Part shown: one piece after another, positions 17,496-26,541 of the stretch
Numbering within the stretch: position 1 is the first letter of the stretch
Layout of the letters: every line of letters starts with the position of its first letter
Source of the DNA: Jeongeupia chitinilytica
GTDB taxonomy: Bacteria > Pseudomonadota > Gammaproteobacteria > Burkholderiales > Chitinibacteraceae
Direction of reading: 5' to 3'
Length of the DNA: 64,000 bases
Assembly (NCBI RefSeq): GCF_014652315.1
Contig: NZ_BMYO01000004.1
Location: forward strand, 301,763-365,762
The notes under the pieces: generated by a model
Told to the model about the DNA's origin: nothing
Database searches by the model: none
The model's input: the letters and a program-made list of their open reading frames with translations, nothing else
Translations under genes and position numbers: made by a program

Positions 17496-18371
17496 TCAAT
17501 GCTCCTGTGTCGGATGAATGCCGGCCTCGCCGCGCCAGTAGCCGTCGACCCAGCCTTCGGGATTCCAGCACGCAGCGTCGGCGGTTGCCGGCCTGCCGGC
17601 CAGCTTCGCGGCATAGGCGGCGACGATTTCGCCGGTGTGGTGTTGCTGCGGACTGATGCGCAACGCATCGATGCCGGCCAGATCGCCCAGGTCGTGCCAC
17701 AGCGCGTGGCAGGCTGCCGACATCGTCTGGATGCCGTTGATGCACAGGAAATCCTGCCCCTCGCGCGTCGCCATCGTCAGCCCGTCCGGATGATCGATGC
17801 ACTTGAACTCGCAGGCGTCCTTGTTCAGGTCGTAGTGCCGGGCGGTGAAGCAGCGCGCCGAGAACGCCAGCGGCAACCGGCCGTGGGCGAACACCTCGGT
17901 CGCGATCGGCCGGGTCTTCTCGGCGAGCACCGCCGCGACGCTATCGCGGCTGGCCTCGAGCGGCGGCAGCCAGCGGCTGGCGCCGGCTTCGGCAAACCAG
18001 TCGAGCGTCGGGCCGTTGTAGATGTTCAGGTGCGGGCCGGCGACGAAGGGCCGGCCGGCGTCGCGGGCAAGCTTGACCGCACCGAGGTCGTTGGCCTCGA
18101 TGGCAAACCCCGACTCGATCAGCTTCTTCAGCCCGATCAGATCGCCCGATGATTCGAGCAGCGCCTGAGAGCTGAGCACGACCGCTTTGCCGGCGCCGGA
18201 CAGATCGGCAGCCAGCGCCAGCCAGTCGGCGAGCTTGAGTTCGTGCCGGCGCGCGCAGACGACCTCGCCGAGGTAGACGGTATCGACCGGCCAGCCGGCG
18301 GCTTCGGCGTAGAAGTCGAGCACCGTCTGGCGCGGCCAGTAGTACAGCAAAGGGCCAAGCGTGAGTTGCAT
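17496..18371 (-). CDS. ubiV: Oxygen-independent ubiquinone hydroxylase component UbiV
   Basis: U32-peptidase-like 4Fe-4S protein that with UbiU hydroxylates ubiquinone precursors without oxygen. The four cluster cysteines are present at 39, 174, 187 and 191 (VVCARR, ARCFTARHY, DACEFKC), with the same spacing as E. coli UbiV (39, 180, 193, 197). 291 residues, full length. ATG 18371 follows the family N-terminus MQLTLGPLLYYWPR; 14 bases separate it from ubiU. Confidence 0.93.
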   Translation of the reverse strand: MQLTLGPLLYYWPRQTVLDFYAEAAGWPVDTVYLGEVVCARRHELKLADWLALAADLSGAGKAVVLSSQALLESSGDLIGLKKLIESGFAIEANDLGAVKLARDAGRPFVAGPHLNIYNGPTLDWFAEAGASRWLPPLEASRDSVAAVLAEKTRPIATEVFAHGRLPLAFSARCFTARHYDLNKDACEFKCIDHPDGLTMATREGQDFLCINGIQTMSAACHALWHDLGDLAGIDALRISPQQHHTGEIVAAYAAKLAGRPATADAACWNPEGWVDGYWRGEAGIHPTQEH

Positions 18372-18385
18372 GCGTTCTTCCTCCA

Positions 18386-19387
18386 TCAGCGCCACGGCCG
18401 GTTGTAGGCACCCAGCGTCTGCTGGTGGCCTTCGGACAGCGGCGCGAGCGTGTCGAGCCACGCCGGCCTGACGCTGTAGCGGGCATCGCCGGCGGCGTCG
18501 ATCGCGGCGCGCAGCGTTCTGGTTACCGCGGTCACGTAGGCCGGGCTGCGCTGACGGCCTTCGACCTTGATCGCGGCGACGCCGATGCGGATCAGCTCGG
18601 GCAGCACGGCCAGCGTGTTCAGGCTGGTCGGTTCCTCGAGCGCGTAATAGGTGTCGCCCTCGACGTCGAAGCGCCCCTTGCACAGCGTCGGATAACCGGC
18701 GGGTTCGCCTTCGGCATAACGGTCGATCAGGATGCCGGCGAGCCGCGCGTCCATCGCCTTGCCCTGCGGCTCCCAGCGCACGAACCCCGCCGGCGAGCAC
18801 ACGCCGTGGGTGTTCGGCGACTGACCGGTCGCGTAGCTGCTGAGGATGCAGCGGCCTTCGGCCATCACGCACAGGCTGCCGAAACCGAACACCTCGATCT
18901 CGACCGGCGTCTTGCCGATCACCGCTTCGACCTGCGGCAGCGTCAGCACGCGCGGCAGCACGGCGCGGCGCACGCCGAAACATTCGTGCGCCAGATTGAT
19001 CGCGTCGGCATTGGTCGCCGAGCCCTGCACCGACAGGTGCAGCCGCAGTTGCGGGTGGGTGCGGTGGGCGTACGCCAGCAGGCCGAGGTCGGCGAGGATG
19101 ACGGCATCGACACCCAGATCGGCGGCCTGATCGATCGCGCGGTGCCAGTCGGCGACGCGGCCGGCCTGGGCATAGGTGTTGATCGCGACCAGCACCTCGC
19201 GGCCACGGGCGTGGGCATAGGCAACGCCGTCGCGGATTTGTGCATCGCCGAAATTCAGCCCGGCAAAGTTGCGGGCATTGGTGGCATTCCTGAAGCCGAG
19301 GTAGACGGTATCGGCACCGTGGTCGATCGCGGCCTTCAGTGCCGGCAGGCTGCCGGCGGGACAAACGAGCTGCGGCTTGGCGGACAT
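18386..19387 (-). CDS. ubiU: Oxygen-independent ubiquinone hydroxylase component UbiU
   Basis: U32-family iron-sulfur protein, partner of UbiV in anaerobic ubiquinone synthesis. Cysteines 173, 180, 197 and 236 (SLCVMAEGRC, HGVCSPAG, TLCKGRF) keep exactly the spacing of the E. coli cluster ligands (169, 176, 193, 232). 333 residues. ATG 19387 (MSAKPQLVCPAGSLP) fits the family; an in-frame ATG at 19417 does not. First gene of ubiU-ubiV-ubiT, with an FNR-like site centred about 60 bases before the start codon. Confidence 0.94.
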   Translation of the reverse strand: MSAKPQLVCPAGSLPALKAAIDHGADTVYLGFRNATNARNFAGLNFGDAQIRDGVAYAHARGREVLVAINTYAQAGRVADWHRAIDQAADLGVDAVILADLGLLAYAHRTHPQLRLHLSVQGSATNADAINLAHECFGVRRAVLPRVLTLPQVEAVIGKTPVEIEVFGFGSLCVMAEGRCILSSYATGQSPNTHGVCSPAGFVRWEPQGKAMDARLAGILIDRYAEGEPAGYPTLCKGRFDVEGDTYYALEEPTSLNTLAVLPELIRIGVAAIKVEGRQRSPAYVTAVTRTLRAAIDAAGDARYSVRPAWLDTLAPLSEGHQQTLGAYNRPWR

Positions 19388-19440
19388 GGGCGCTCCTTGC
19401 GTTTGGGGCAAGAACATAGACCCGCATCCGTCGGCACGAC

Positions 19441-19454
19441 TTAATCCAGATCAA
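19441..19454 (-). promoter_or_regulatory. FNR/ANR-like box upstream of ubiU
   Basis: TTAATCCAGATCAA differs from the FNR consensus TTGAT-N4-ATCAA at one base. Its centre is about 60 bases before the ubiU start; activation from -41.5 would place the transcript start near 19406. This suits genes for anaerobic quinone synthesis. Confidence 0.6.
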
Positions 19455-19681
19455 GCTTCATCGCGGTGTTGCGCCGCGGCGTAATGAAGTGTTTGCCACT
19501 ACGGGGCATCCCCGATGCGATAATTCCCGATGCAGCGACTGCAACACCGGTGCCAAACTAAGCGTTTGAGCGGCACCACCGACCGCAACCGTGATGCGGC
19601 ACCCAACCGGTGCCCCTGCCCCTGCGGGCCCGACAAGCGCGACCGCCTTGTCCCGTTCCGCACCAGAAAAAGGATACTCGC

Positions 19682-20569
<888 letters not shown>

Positions 20570-20593
<24 letters not shown>

Positions 20594-20645
20594 GCGGCCA
20601 CACCCTCGCCAAGAAGTGAGCGGTCACGCGATCGCGAAAAAGCAA
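20570..20645 (+). repeat. Three tandem copies of the gnd C-terminal segment
   Basis: A 26-base unit occurs three times in a row. Copy 1 (20570-20595) is the real end of gnd, GHAIAKK-stop. Copy 2 (20596-20621) would read GHTLAKK-stop. Copy 3 (20622-20645) would read GHAIAKKQ. Most differences between copies fall at third codon positions, although copies 2 and 3 lie after the stop codon. Confidence 0.8.
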
Positions 20646-20685
20646 ACGATCGGTTCCGTCCCCGACAGGGCGAAGCCGATCGGAG

Positions 20686-20712
20686 AAAAAGGCCGCAATT
20701 GCGGCCTTTTTT
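20686..20712. terminator. Bidirectional terminator after gnd
   Basis: AAAAAGGCCGCAATTGCGGC is followed by the rest of the arm and a six-T run: perfect stem with A-tract before and T-tract after. Serves gnd on the plus strand and the Sel1-like gene on the minus strand. Confidence 0.88.
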
Positions 20713-20730
20713 GCGTCCATCCGCGCGCAC

Positions 20731-21159
20731 TCAGCGCCACGGACACAGCACCATGCACGCAAACAGGCATGGCACGTGCCGCAGCATCAGCGTGTGGGCT
20801 TCGGCATCGCCTGCCAGCCAGCCGCGCGCAAACCACTGCCCGGCCAGATAGCGGCGCACATCGCCACCGGCCGTGCGGGTAGCCGTCAGCCTGCCGCGCA
20901 ATGCCATCATGCCCAGCGGCCGGTAACTGCCGGGGTAACGCTGCGATGCCGCGCGGCGCAGGTAGTGCTCGGCGGCGGCATCGTCGCGTGCGACGTCGCG
21001 CCCGGCCAGCAGCAGCACCGCCAGGTTGTAGCACGCCGCGGCATGACCGGTGTCCGCCAGCCCGCGGAACCGGTCGATCGCGCGATCGCGCGTCGCGGGA
21101 TCGGCAAATTCCAGACAGGCACAGCGGAACGCCTCGGTCGTCGATTCGGGTGCCCCCAT
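20731..21159 (-). CDS. Sel1-like/TPR repeat protein of unknown function
   Basis: 142-residue cytoplasmic protein with at least one recognisable Sel1-type alpha-alpha repeat (ACYNLAVLLLAGRDVARDD followed by AEHYLRRAA). Such repeats mediate protein contacts. ATG 21159 has GGAGG eight bases upstream, so it is preferred to an in-frame ATG at 21186. It ends in a cysteine-containing hydrophobic tail. Function unknown. Confidence 0.65.
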   Translation of the reverse strand: MGAPESTTEAFRCACLEFADPATRDRAIDRFRGLADTGHAAACYNLAVLLLAGRDVARDDAAAEHYLRRAASQRYPGSYRPLGMMALRGRLTATRTAGGDVRRYLAGQWFARGWLAGDAEAHTLMLRHVPCLFACMVLCPWR

Positions 21160-21243
21160 CGCTTGGCCTCCAGTGTTGCCGGGCATTGTCGTCGCGCGAC
21201 GCGGCGTGCACTATCGGACGATTCCGAAACCGCTAGCCACGCC

Positions 21244-22152
21244 GTGTCGTCTTCCACTTTAGCTCTCCGCAATGTATCCGAATCGCCGCCTGCCGCCGCA
21301 AAACCGCAGCTCAACCTGATCGGCGGCGGCCGGCTGGGGCGTACGCTGGCCCGCGCCTGGCGCGATGCCGGCGCCGTCGACATCGGTGCCGTCGTCTGCC
21401 GCTCGCCTGCCACCGCCGACGCCGCCGTGGCCTTCATCGGCGGCGGCCGCGCCCACGGCACGCTGGCCGGTCTGCCGCCGGCCAGGTGCTGGCTGCTTGC
21501 CACCGGGGACGGCGAGATCGCCACCGTCGCCACGGATCTCGCCGCACAGGGCGCGATCCGCGCCGGCGATCTGGTCTTTCACGCCAGCGGCGCCCTCGAC
21601 AGCACCGTGCTGGCACCACTGGCCCGCATCGGCGCACTGACCGGCAGCCTGCATCCGGCGCTGAGCTTCGCCGACCCGGCGCGCGCGCTCGGCCAGTTGG
21701 CCGGTACACCTTGTGCGCTCGACGGCGACGCCGCTGCACTGCCCCTGCTGGACACGCTGGTGCGCGCCTTCGGCGGCAAGCCGTTCAGGCTGGCACCGGG
21801 CGGCAAGGCCGCGTATCACGCGGCCATGGTCATGGGTTCGAACTATCTGGTGGCGCTGACCGCACTGGCGCAGCAGCTGGCCGGCCAGGCCGGCATTGCG
21901 CCGGACACGGCGCTGACGGTACTCGGACCATTGATGCGGCAGACACTGGCCAACGCACTCGAACTCGGCCCCGCCGCTGCGCTGACCGGGCCGATTGCCC
22001 GTGGCGACACCGACACCGTCGCCCGGCATCTGGCGGTACTCGACGACGAAACCGTCCGCGACGCCTATCGGGCGCTTGGCCGCGCGACCCTGCCACTGGC
22101 GAAGCTCGACGACGCGCAGCGTCAAGCACTGGCGGGGCTGCTTGCCGGTTAA
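21244..22152 (+). CDS. Rossmann-like/DUF2520 dehydrogenase-fold protein
   Basis: About 302 residues: N-terminal NAD(P)-type Rossmann fold (LNLIGGGRLGRTLARAW), then a helical C-terminal domain of DUF2520 type (GSLHPALSFADP, then YHAAMVMGSNYLVAL). Relatives resemble ketopantoate reductase or pyrroline-carboxylate reductase, but their substrate is not established. The start is uncertain: GTG 21244 is the nearest plausible codon before the fold, with no clear ribosome site; longer in-frame openings run through the opposite-strand gene. Confidence 0.75.
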   Translation: MSSSTLALRNVSESPPAAAKPQLNLIGGGRLGRTLARAWRDAGAVDIGAVVCRSPATADAAVAFIGGGRAHGTLAGLPPARCWLLATGDGEIATVATDLAAQGAIRAGDLVFHASGALDSTVLAPLARIGALTGSLHPALSFADPARALGQLAGTPCALDGDAAALPLLDTLVRAFGGKPFRLAPGGKAAYHAAMVMGSNYLVALTALAQQLAGQAGIAPDTALTVLGPLMRQTLANALELGPAAALTGPIARGDTDTVARHLAVLDDETVRDAYRALGRATLPLAKLDDAQRQALAGLLAG

Positions 22153-22156
22153 GGCG

Positions 22157-22243
22157 GACGAGGCGCCCCACGGGGATTCCCTGCGGTCACGACACGTACA
22201 AGCAAGTACGGCATGCGAGTCCAACGCAGCCAGCAGCGTTTTG
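22157..22243. repeat. Palindrome-rich intergenic segment
   Basis: Between convergent genes. Contains GTACAAGCAAGTAC, whose ends pair, then GGCATGC and the run AACGCAGCCAGCAGCGTTTT with partly complementary halves. It looks like a small dispersed element, but there is no second copy in this window. Confidence 0.3.
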
Positions 22244-23305
22244 TTAACGGTGCCGGCCCGGCAGCGGCTGGATCGCGTCGATGATCCGGCCGCTCTCGAC
22301 CAGACCGCGGAACTCGTCGGCCAGCCAGTCGCCGGCCGACAGCGCGGTCTGCCAGGTCTGGATGCGCTCGGCGTCGCGGCCGTGGAAGCGCTTGAAATCG
22401 GTGCGGCTCGGGATCCGTCCACCCGGCAGCCGGGCGATCCAGTCCTGCGACGGCACCAGCAGCAGCGTGCGGTCGAGATGCTGCGGCTTGCGCCACGGCA
22501 GGAACTGGTCGAGCCAGCCGGTGACGACGCGCCCGGAAAAGTGCGGCAGCAGCATCAGTCCCGGCGGCTCCGCCAGCGGCAGGTCCATGTGGTAATCGAT
22601 CAGCCCGCCGTCGTAACAGGCCCCGGCCGGCAGCCCCGGCAGGTCGTGCACCGGCGCGATCACCCCGGGAATCGCCGCCGTCGCCATCAGGGCAGCGGCG
22701 ACGTTGCCTGCGGCCAGCGGCGCATGGCCGGTCGGAATGCCGTCGTCGCGGTAATGCACCGGTTCGCCGGCATGCAGGATGTGCCGGTGCAGGTGACCGC
22801 CGAGCGCCCGCCGGCTCCGGGCGTTGGCGAACACCATGCGCGCCAGCGCGGCCTTTTCGCCCCAGCCGGTATCGCGGCCGTGGACGCGCCGGGCGACGAT
22901 GACATTCAGCGCCATTCGCCGGCTGGCGACGATTTCGTCGGCACCGGTGTCACCCAGCAGCACGTCGAGCAGGCGGCGCGCCTCGGCGGTCACCTCGGCA
23001 AGATCGGGCCGTTCGCTGTAACGCTGGCCGAGATAGGCGGTTTCGAAGCGGGCCAGCGCCGCGAGCGGGTCACGCTGTGCCAGACAGGCAAGCCGCCACG
23101 CGCCGATCGACGCGCCGACGGCGATCAGCGGCGTGCGCCGCTGCGCCTGCCATTCACCGAACACCGCGCGGTCCAGCCGCGAGAGCACCAGCCATTTCGG
23201 CCCGCCGGCGGCGGCGCCGACGTGACTGAACAGCCCGGGATCGAAACCGTCACGCCGGATCCGCGCCAGTGCCTCGGTACCGGCGTACAGCGTCAGCGCA
23301 TTCAT
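22244..23305 (-). CDS. Patatin-like phospholipase family protein
   Basis: 353-residue acyl hydrolase. The nucleophile elbow GASIG (Ser66, context AVGASIGAW) and a later YDGG (catalytic Asp) form the Ser-Asp dyad of patatins, and an early glycine-rich AAAGGPKW may be the oxyanion loop. Probably hydrolyses phospholipid or other acyl esters; target unknown. Its ATG overlaps the stop codon of the rsuA-type gene (ATGA at 23302-23305), so the two are translationally coupled. Confidence 0.82.
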   Translation of the reverse strand: MNALTLYAGTEALARIRRDGFDPGLFSHVGAAAGGPKWLVLSRLDRAVFGEWQAQRRTPLIAVGASIGAWRLACLAQRDPLAALARFETAYLGQRYSERPDLAEVTAEARRLLDVLLGDTGADEIVASRRMALNVIVARRVHGRDTGWGEKAALARMVFANARSRRALGGHLHRHILHAGEPVHYRDDGIPTGHAPLAAGNVAAALMATAAIPGVIAPVHDLPGLPAGACYDGGLIDYHMDLPLAEPPGLMLLPHFSGRVVTGWLDQFLPWRKPQHLDRTLLLVPSQDWIARLPGGRIPSRTDFKRFHGRDAERIQTWQTALSAGDWLADEFRGLVESGRIIDAIQPLPGRHR

Positions 23306-24027
23306 GCCGCGTCGTTCTGGTTCAGCCTGGCCAGCATTGCGTCGTCGAGATAGCACCACTCGCCCTCGGCCAGACCGAGCGATGCCAGCGTCAGCCCGCC
23401 GATCTGCGAGCGCACCAGCGCCTCGCAGCGGTTGCCGGCGGCGGCGAGCATCCGTTTGACCTGATGGTACTTGCCCTGATCGAGCGTCATCTCGACGTGC
23501 AGCGGGTCGATCAGCCTTGCCGCCAGCGCGGCGATCGGTGCCGGCTCGTCGATCAGCTGGACGCCGGCGAGCAGTTGCGCCACCAGCGATTCGTCGACTT
23601 CATGCTTGAGCGTCGCCACATAGACCTTGTTCTGGTGGTGCTTCGGATGACCCTGCGTATGGATGAACGCACCGTCGTCGGACAGCAGCAGCATGCCGGT
23701 GGTGTCGTGGTCAAGGCGGCCGACCGGTTGCACGTCGCGCCAGAGGAACTGCTCGGGCAGCAGCGTGTGCACGCCGGGGTGATGGCTGGGCTTGCGCGAG
23801 CATTCGATGTTCGCCGGCTTGTTCAGCACGAGGTAGACGTGCTCGCGCACCGGCCATTCCTCGTCGAACACGGTCAGCACCATGCCGGTCGGGTCCAGCG
23901 GCAGCTTGTAGCCGCTGGCGGGCTCGCCGTTGACGAGCACGTCGCCGTCGCTGATCAGTTGCTGGCAGCCCTTGCGGGTGCCGAATCCCTGGCTTTGCAG
24001 GATGCGGTCGAGTGTCTGTTTCTTCAT
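23302..24027 (-). CDS. rsuA: 16S rRNA pseudouridine synthase RsuA-type
   Basis: Converts a uridine of 16S rRNA to pseudouridine (position 516 in E. coli). 241 residues: N-terminal S4 RNA-binding domain (LDRILQSQGFGTRKGCQQLI), then the catalytic block VGRLDHDTTGMLLLSDDG containing the essential aspartate, then KVYVATL and GKYHQVKRML. RluF-like enzymes are longer. First gene of a coupled pair with the patatin-like gene. Confidence 0.88.
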   Translation of the reverse strand: MKKQTLDRILQSQGFGTRKGCQQLISDGDVLVNGEPASGYKLPLDPTGMVLTVFDEEWPVREHVYLVLNKPANIECSRKPSHHPGVHTLLPEQFLWRDVQPVGRLDHDTTGMLLLSDDGAFIHTQGHPKHHQNKVYVATLKHEVDESLVAQLLAGVQLIDEPAPIAALAARLIDPLHVEMTLDQGKYHQVKRMLAAAGNRCEALVRSQIGGLTLASLGLAEGEWCYLDDAMLARLNQNDAA

Positions 24028-24488
24028 GCGGCCAGAGGCTAGCGCATGCGCGCCAGCGCGTACAGCCTTGGCGCGTGCACGTCCGTCCGCGTGGCGGGAT
24101 GGTGCGGTTTGGCCGACGTTGTTGCGGAAATGGTCACAATTCGCGGTTTTGCTGGCTTTGCATACAACGCAGGCGGCATTCTGCCGATCGGCCGCAACCG
24201 GGCATTCCGCTTACGTTCGGTTGCCACCGGAGCCATGGCCGGAGCACCGGCATGACCCCCGGCTTGCCACAGGTCAAAGCCTTGCCGGACCGGCTTTTCA
24301 TAAGCTGGTACGTCGCAACCGGACCGGCGGGCCTGGGCTGCCGGGGTCTTGCCCACAGACTGACGCCCTGCTTTCTCCGTCTGGTTTTGCGTTGTTGCCT
24401 CGCGCCGGCTCAGTCCGTTGCGGCGCTTTTCCAACAGACGCGGTCGAAGCACTTGCCGCGATTTAGTTCGAAATGATATTATCAAAAT
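24028..24488. other. Intergenic region, 461 bases, no convincing gene
   Basis: Lies between the rsuA start and the MarR-type gene. Open frames here are short, rich in Arg, Cys and His, and lack ribosome sites, so I see no gene. The right end is AT-rich and holds the probable operator and promoter of the regulator. Confidence 0.6.
24474..24484 (+). promoter_or_regulatory. Probable operator of the MarR-type regulator
   Basis: TGATA-T-TATCA, a perfect 5-1-5 palindrome in an AT-rich patch, ends five bases before the regulator start codon. Position and symmetry suit autorepression by a MarR dimer. Confidence 0.5.
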
Positions 24489-25010
24489 ATGAACGCTAAA
24501 ATCAGCACGCCCCTCAGTTTCGTCCCGGTCGAACAGAAGATCGACCGGGTGTGCGTCCGCGCCACGGCACCCGACGCGCAACAGACACGGCAGAACGTGA
24601 TCCTGAGCCACCTGATCCGCCACATCCAGATGGCCCAGGCGACCCAGTCGAACGCCTTCCTGCGCGAGTACGAACTGAACGCGGTGAGCTTCACCGCACT
24701 GATGATGCTGTTCAGCTCGCCGGAATGTGCACTGAACCCGTCCGAGCTGGCCGACGCTACCGGCGAATCGCGCGCCAACGTCACGCGGATTTGTGACGAG
24801 CTGGTCGCCAAAAAGTTGCTGACGCGCTCGCCGAACAGCGAAGACCGCCGCCGCGTCGACCTGCGGCTGGCACCGGAAGGGGAAGAACTGGTCCAGCGTT
24901 TCTTGCCGCAAATGCGTGATCGGGTTCATAACGTGTTCAACGTCCTGAGCCAGGATGAGCGCAACACGCTCGAGAACCTGCTCAAGCGCGTTCTGACCGA
25001 GTTGGGATGA
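24489..25010 (+). CDS. MarR-family transcriptional regulator of an efflux operon (EmrR-like)
   Basis: 173 residues with an N-terminal extension, then the winged helix: LNPSELADATGESRANVTRICDEL is the helix-turn-helix and SEDRRRVDLRLAPEG the wing. It heads the row regulator, outer-membrane lipoprotein, emrA, emrB, so it is likely the local repressor, released by pump substrates. A GC-rich hairpin with a T-run separates it from the next gene. Confidence 0.88.
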   Translation: MNAKISTPLSFVPVEQKIDRVCVRATAPDAQQTRQNVILSHLIRHIQMAQATQSNAFLREYELNAVSFTALMMLFSSPECALNPSELADATGESRANVTRICDELVAKKLLTRSPNSEDRRRVDLRLAPEGEELVQRFLPQMRDRVHNVFNVLSQDERNTLENLLKRVLTELG

Positions 25011-25012
25011 AC

Positions 25013-25056
25013 CCGGCCGCAAGGCCGGCACGCACCCGCACGGTGCGCGTTTTTTT
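25013..25056 (+). terminator. Double hairpin with T-run between regulator and efflux genes
   Basis: CCGGCC-GCAA-GGCCGG (25013-25028) is followed by CGCACC-N5-GGTGCG (25031-25047) and then CG and a run of seven T. A good intrinsic terminator 18 bases before the next start codon, so the pump genes need read-through, attenuation control or their own promoter. Confidence 0.75.
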
Positions 25057-25073
25057 ACCCGGATAATCAAAAA

Positions 25074-26528
25074 ATGAAATATCTACCACTGAAAAGGATG
25101 GCGCCGCTGGCGTTGGTGCTGCTGGTTGGCTGCGCCTTCATGCCCAAGGACGAGGCGCCGCTGCCGCAACGCGACATCGCCAGTGCCGAGCTGCCCAAGC
25201 ACATCAAGCTGGCCCGCGAAGGCTGGCCCGAAGCGCGCTGGTGGACCGCCTACGGCGATCCGCAGCTCGATGCGCTGATGGACGCCGCGATCAAGGACGC
25301 GCCGAGCCTGGCCACTGCCGAAGCCCGGCTGCGCACCGCGCGTGCCGCGCTGCTGCAACAGCGCGCCGCCGACGGCATCACCGTCGACTTCAGCGCCCAG
25401 GTCGACCGGCAGTACATCTCGGCCACCGGCCTGTTCCCGCCACCGATCGGCGGCGAGTGGTACACCGAAGGCAAGGTCGGCTTCAACGGCAACTGGGACT
25501 TCGACTTCTGGGGCAAGAACCGCGCCCGTGTCGCCGCCTCGCTCGGTGAAGCCAACGCGCGACTGGCCGAAAGCGCCAGCGCCGAACAGGCACTCGCTGC
25601 CGCGGTGACGCAGAGCTACTTTACGCTGCTGGCCGACTGGGCACGCCAGGCCAACTTCGTCCGCGAACGCCAGGCGCAGGCCGAACTGGCCGCCACGCGC
25701 AAGAAACTGGTCGCGCAGGGGCTGGCCGCCATCGATACGCAGAAGCGGGTCGAAGCCGACGTTGCCGCCACAGAGCAGAAGATCGCCGCACTCGACAGCG
25801 CCGCCGTGCGTGAACGCGAGGCGCTGCGCGCACTGGTCGGCGGCGATGCCGTGGTCGACCGGCTGACGCCGAAAGCCCTGCCGCAGGGCGTCGGCGGCCT
25901 GCCGAAGACGCTGGGCATCGAGCTGCTCGCCCGCCGTCCGGACCTGCAGGCCGCGCGCTGGCGCGTCGAAGCGTCGATGAACCAGATCGACGCCGCCAAG
26001 GCCGCGTACTACCCGACCGTCAACCTGAACCTGTTTGCCGGTTTCGACACGATCTCGATGGCCGACCTGTTCGACCGCGGCAGCCGGCAGATCAACCTGA
26101 TCCCGAACTTCACCCTGCCGATCTTCGAAAACGGCCGGCTCGACGCGCAGCTGCACGGCGCCAACGCCCAGCGCAGCGCCGCCGTCGCCGATTACAACCA
26201 GAACGTGCTGAACGCGGTACGCGACGTCGCCCAGGGCGCGGCCACGGTGCAGGGGATCGAGCGCGAAGGCGACGCGCTCAAGCGCAACCGGGCCGCGACC
26301 GACGCGGTGTATGCCAGCACGCAGAAGCGTTTCCGGCAGGGCCTGACCGACCGCGGCAGCCTGCTCGCCGCCGAGCTGCCGCTGCGCGGGCTCGACGACC
26401 AGTCGCTGCAGCTGCAGAGCCAGCGGCTGACCGCCGACGTCGCGCTGATCAAGGCACTGGGTGGCGGTTACCGCGCCGATCCGGGCAGCAGCACCGAACA
26501 GGCCCACGTCGAACAACACAAGAACTGA
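25074..26528 (+). CDS. Outer-membrane efflux lipoprotein (NodT/OprM-like, TolC family)
   Basis: 484 residues. Lipoprotein signal with LLVGC places the acylated cysteine at residue 20. Two OEP repeats follow, with WWTAYGDPQLDAL near the start and RRPDLQAARWRVEA at the second repeat, typical of NodT-type factors. It forms the outer-membrane duct for the EmrAB-type pump encoded next. It ends 13 bases before emrA. Confidence 0.92.
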   Translation: MKYLPLKRMAPLALVLLVGCAFMPKDEAPLPQRDIASAELPKHIKLAREGWPEARWWTAYGDPQLDALMDAAIKDAPSLATAEARLRTARAALLQQRAADGITVDFSAQVDRQYISATGLFPPPIGGEWYTEGKVGFNGNWDFDFWGKNRARVAASLGEANARLAESASAEQALAAAVTQSYFTLLADWARQANFVRERQAQAELAATRKKLVAQGLAAIDTQKRVEADVAATEQKIAALDSAAVREREALRALVGGDAVVDRLTPKALPQGVGGLPKTLGIELLARRPDLQAARWRVEASMNQIDAAKAAYYPTVNLNLFAGFDTISMADLFDRGSRQINLIPNFTLPIFENGRLDAQLHGANAQRSAAVADYNQNVLNAVRDVAQGAATVQGIEREGDALKRNRAATDAVYASTQKRFRQGLTDRGSLLAAELPLRGLDDQSLQLQSQRLTADVALIKALGGGYRADPGSSTEQAHVEQHKN

Positions 26529-26541
26529 TCCGGAGATACCC

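Noticed and set aside
19441..19681. Assigning the FNR-like box to gnd
   Set aside because: It lies over 200 bases before the gnd start but at a fitting distance before ubiU on the other strand.
20731..22152. Start of the DUF2520-type gene at ATG 20776
   Set aside because: That extension would lie antisense to the Sel1-like gene and has no domain character; the Rossmann fold begins near 21310.
24012..24476. Plus-strand frames between rsuA and the MarR gene
   Set aside because: No ribosome site, no recognisable domain, overlapping frames of equal quality; treated as non-coding.
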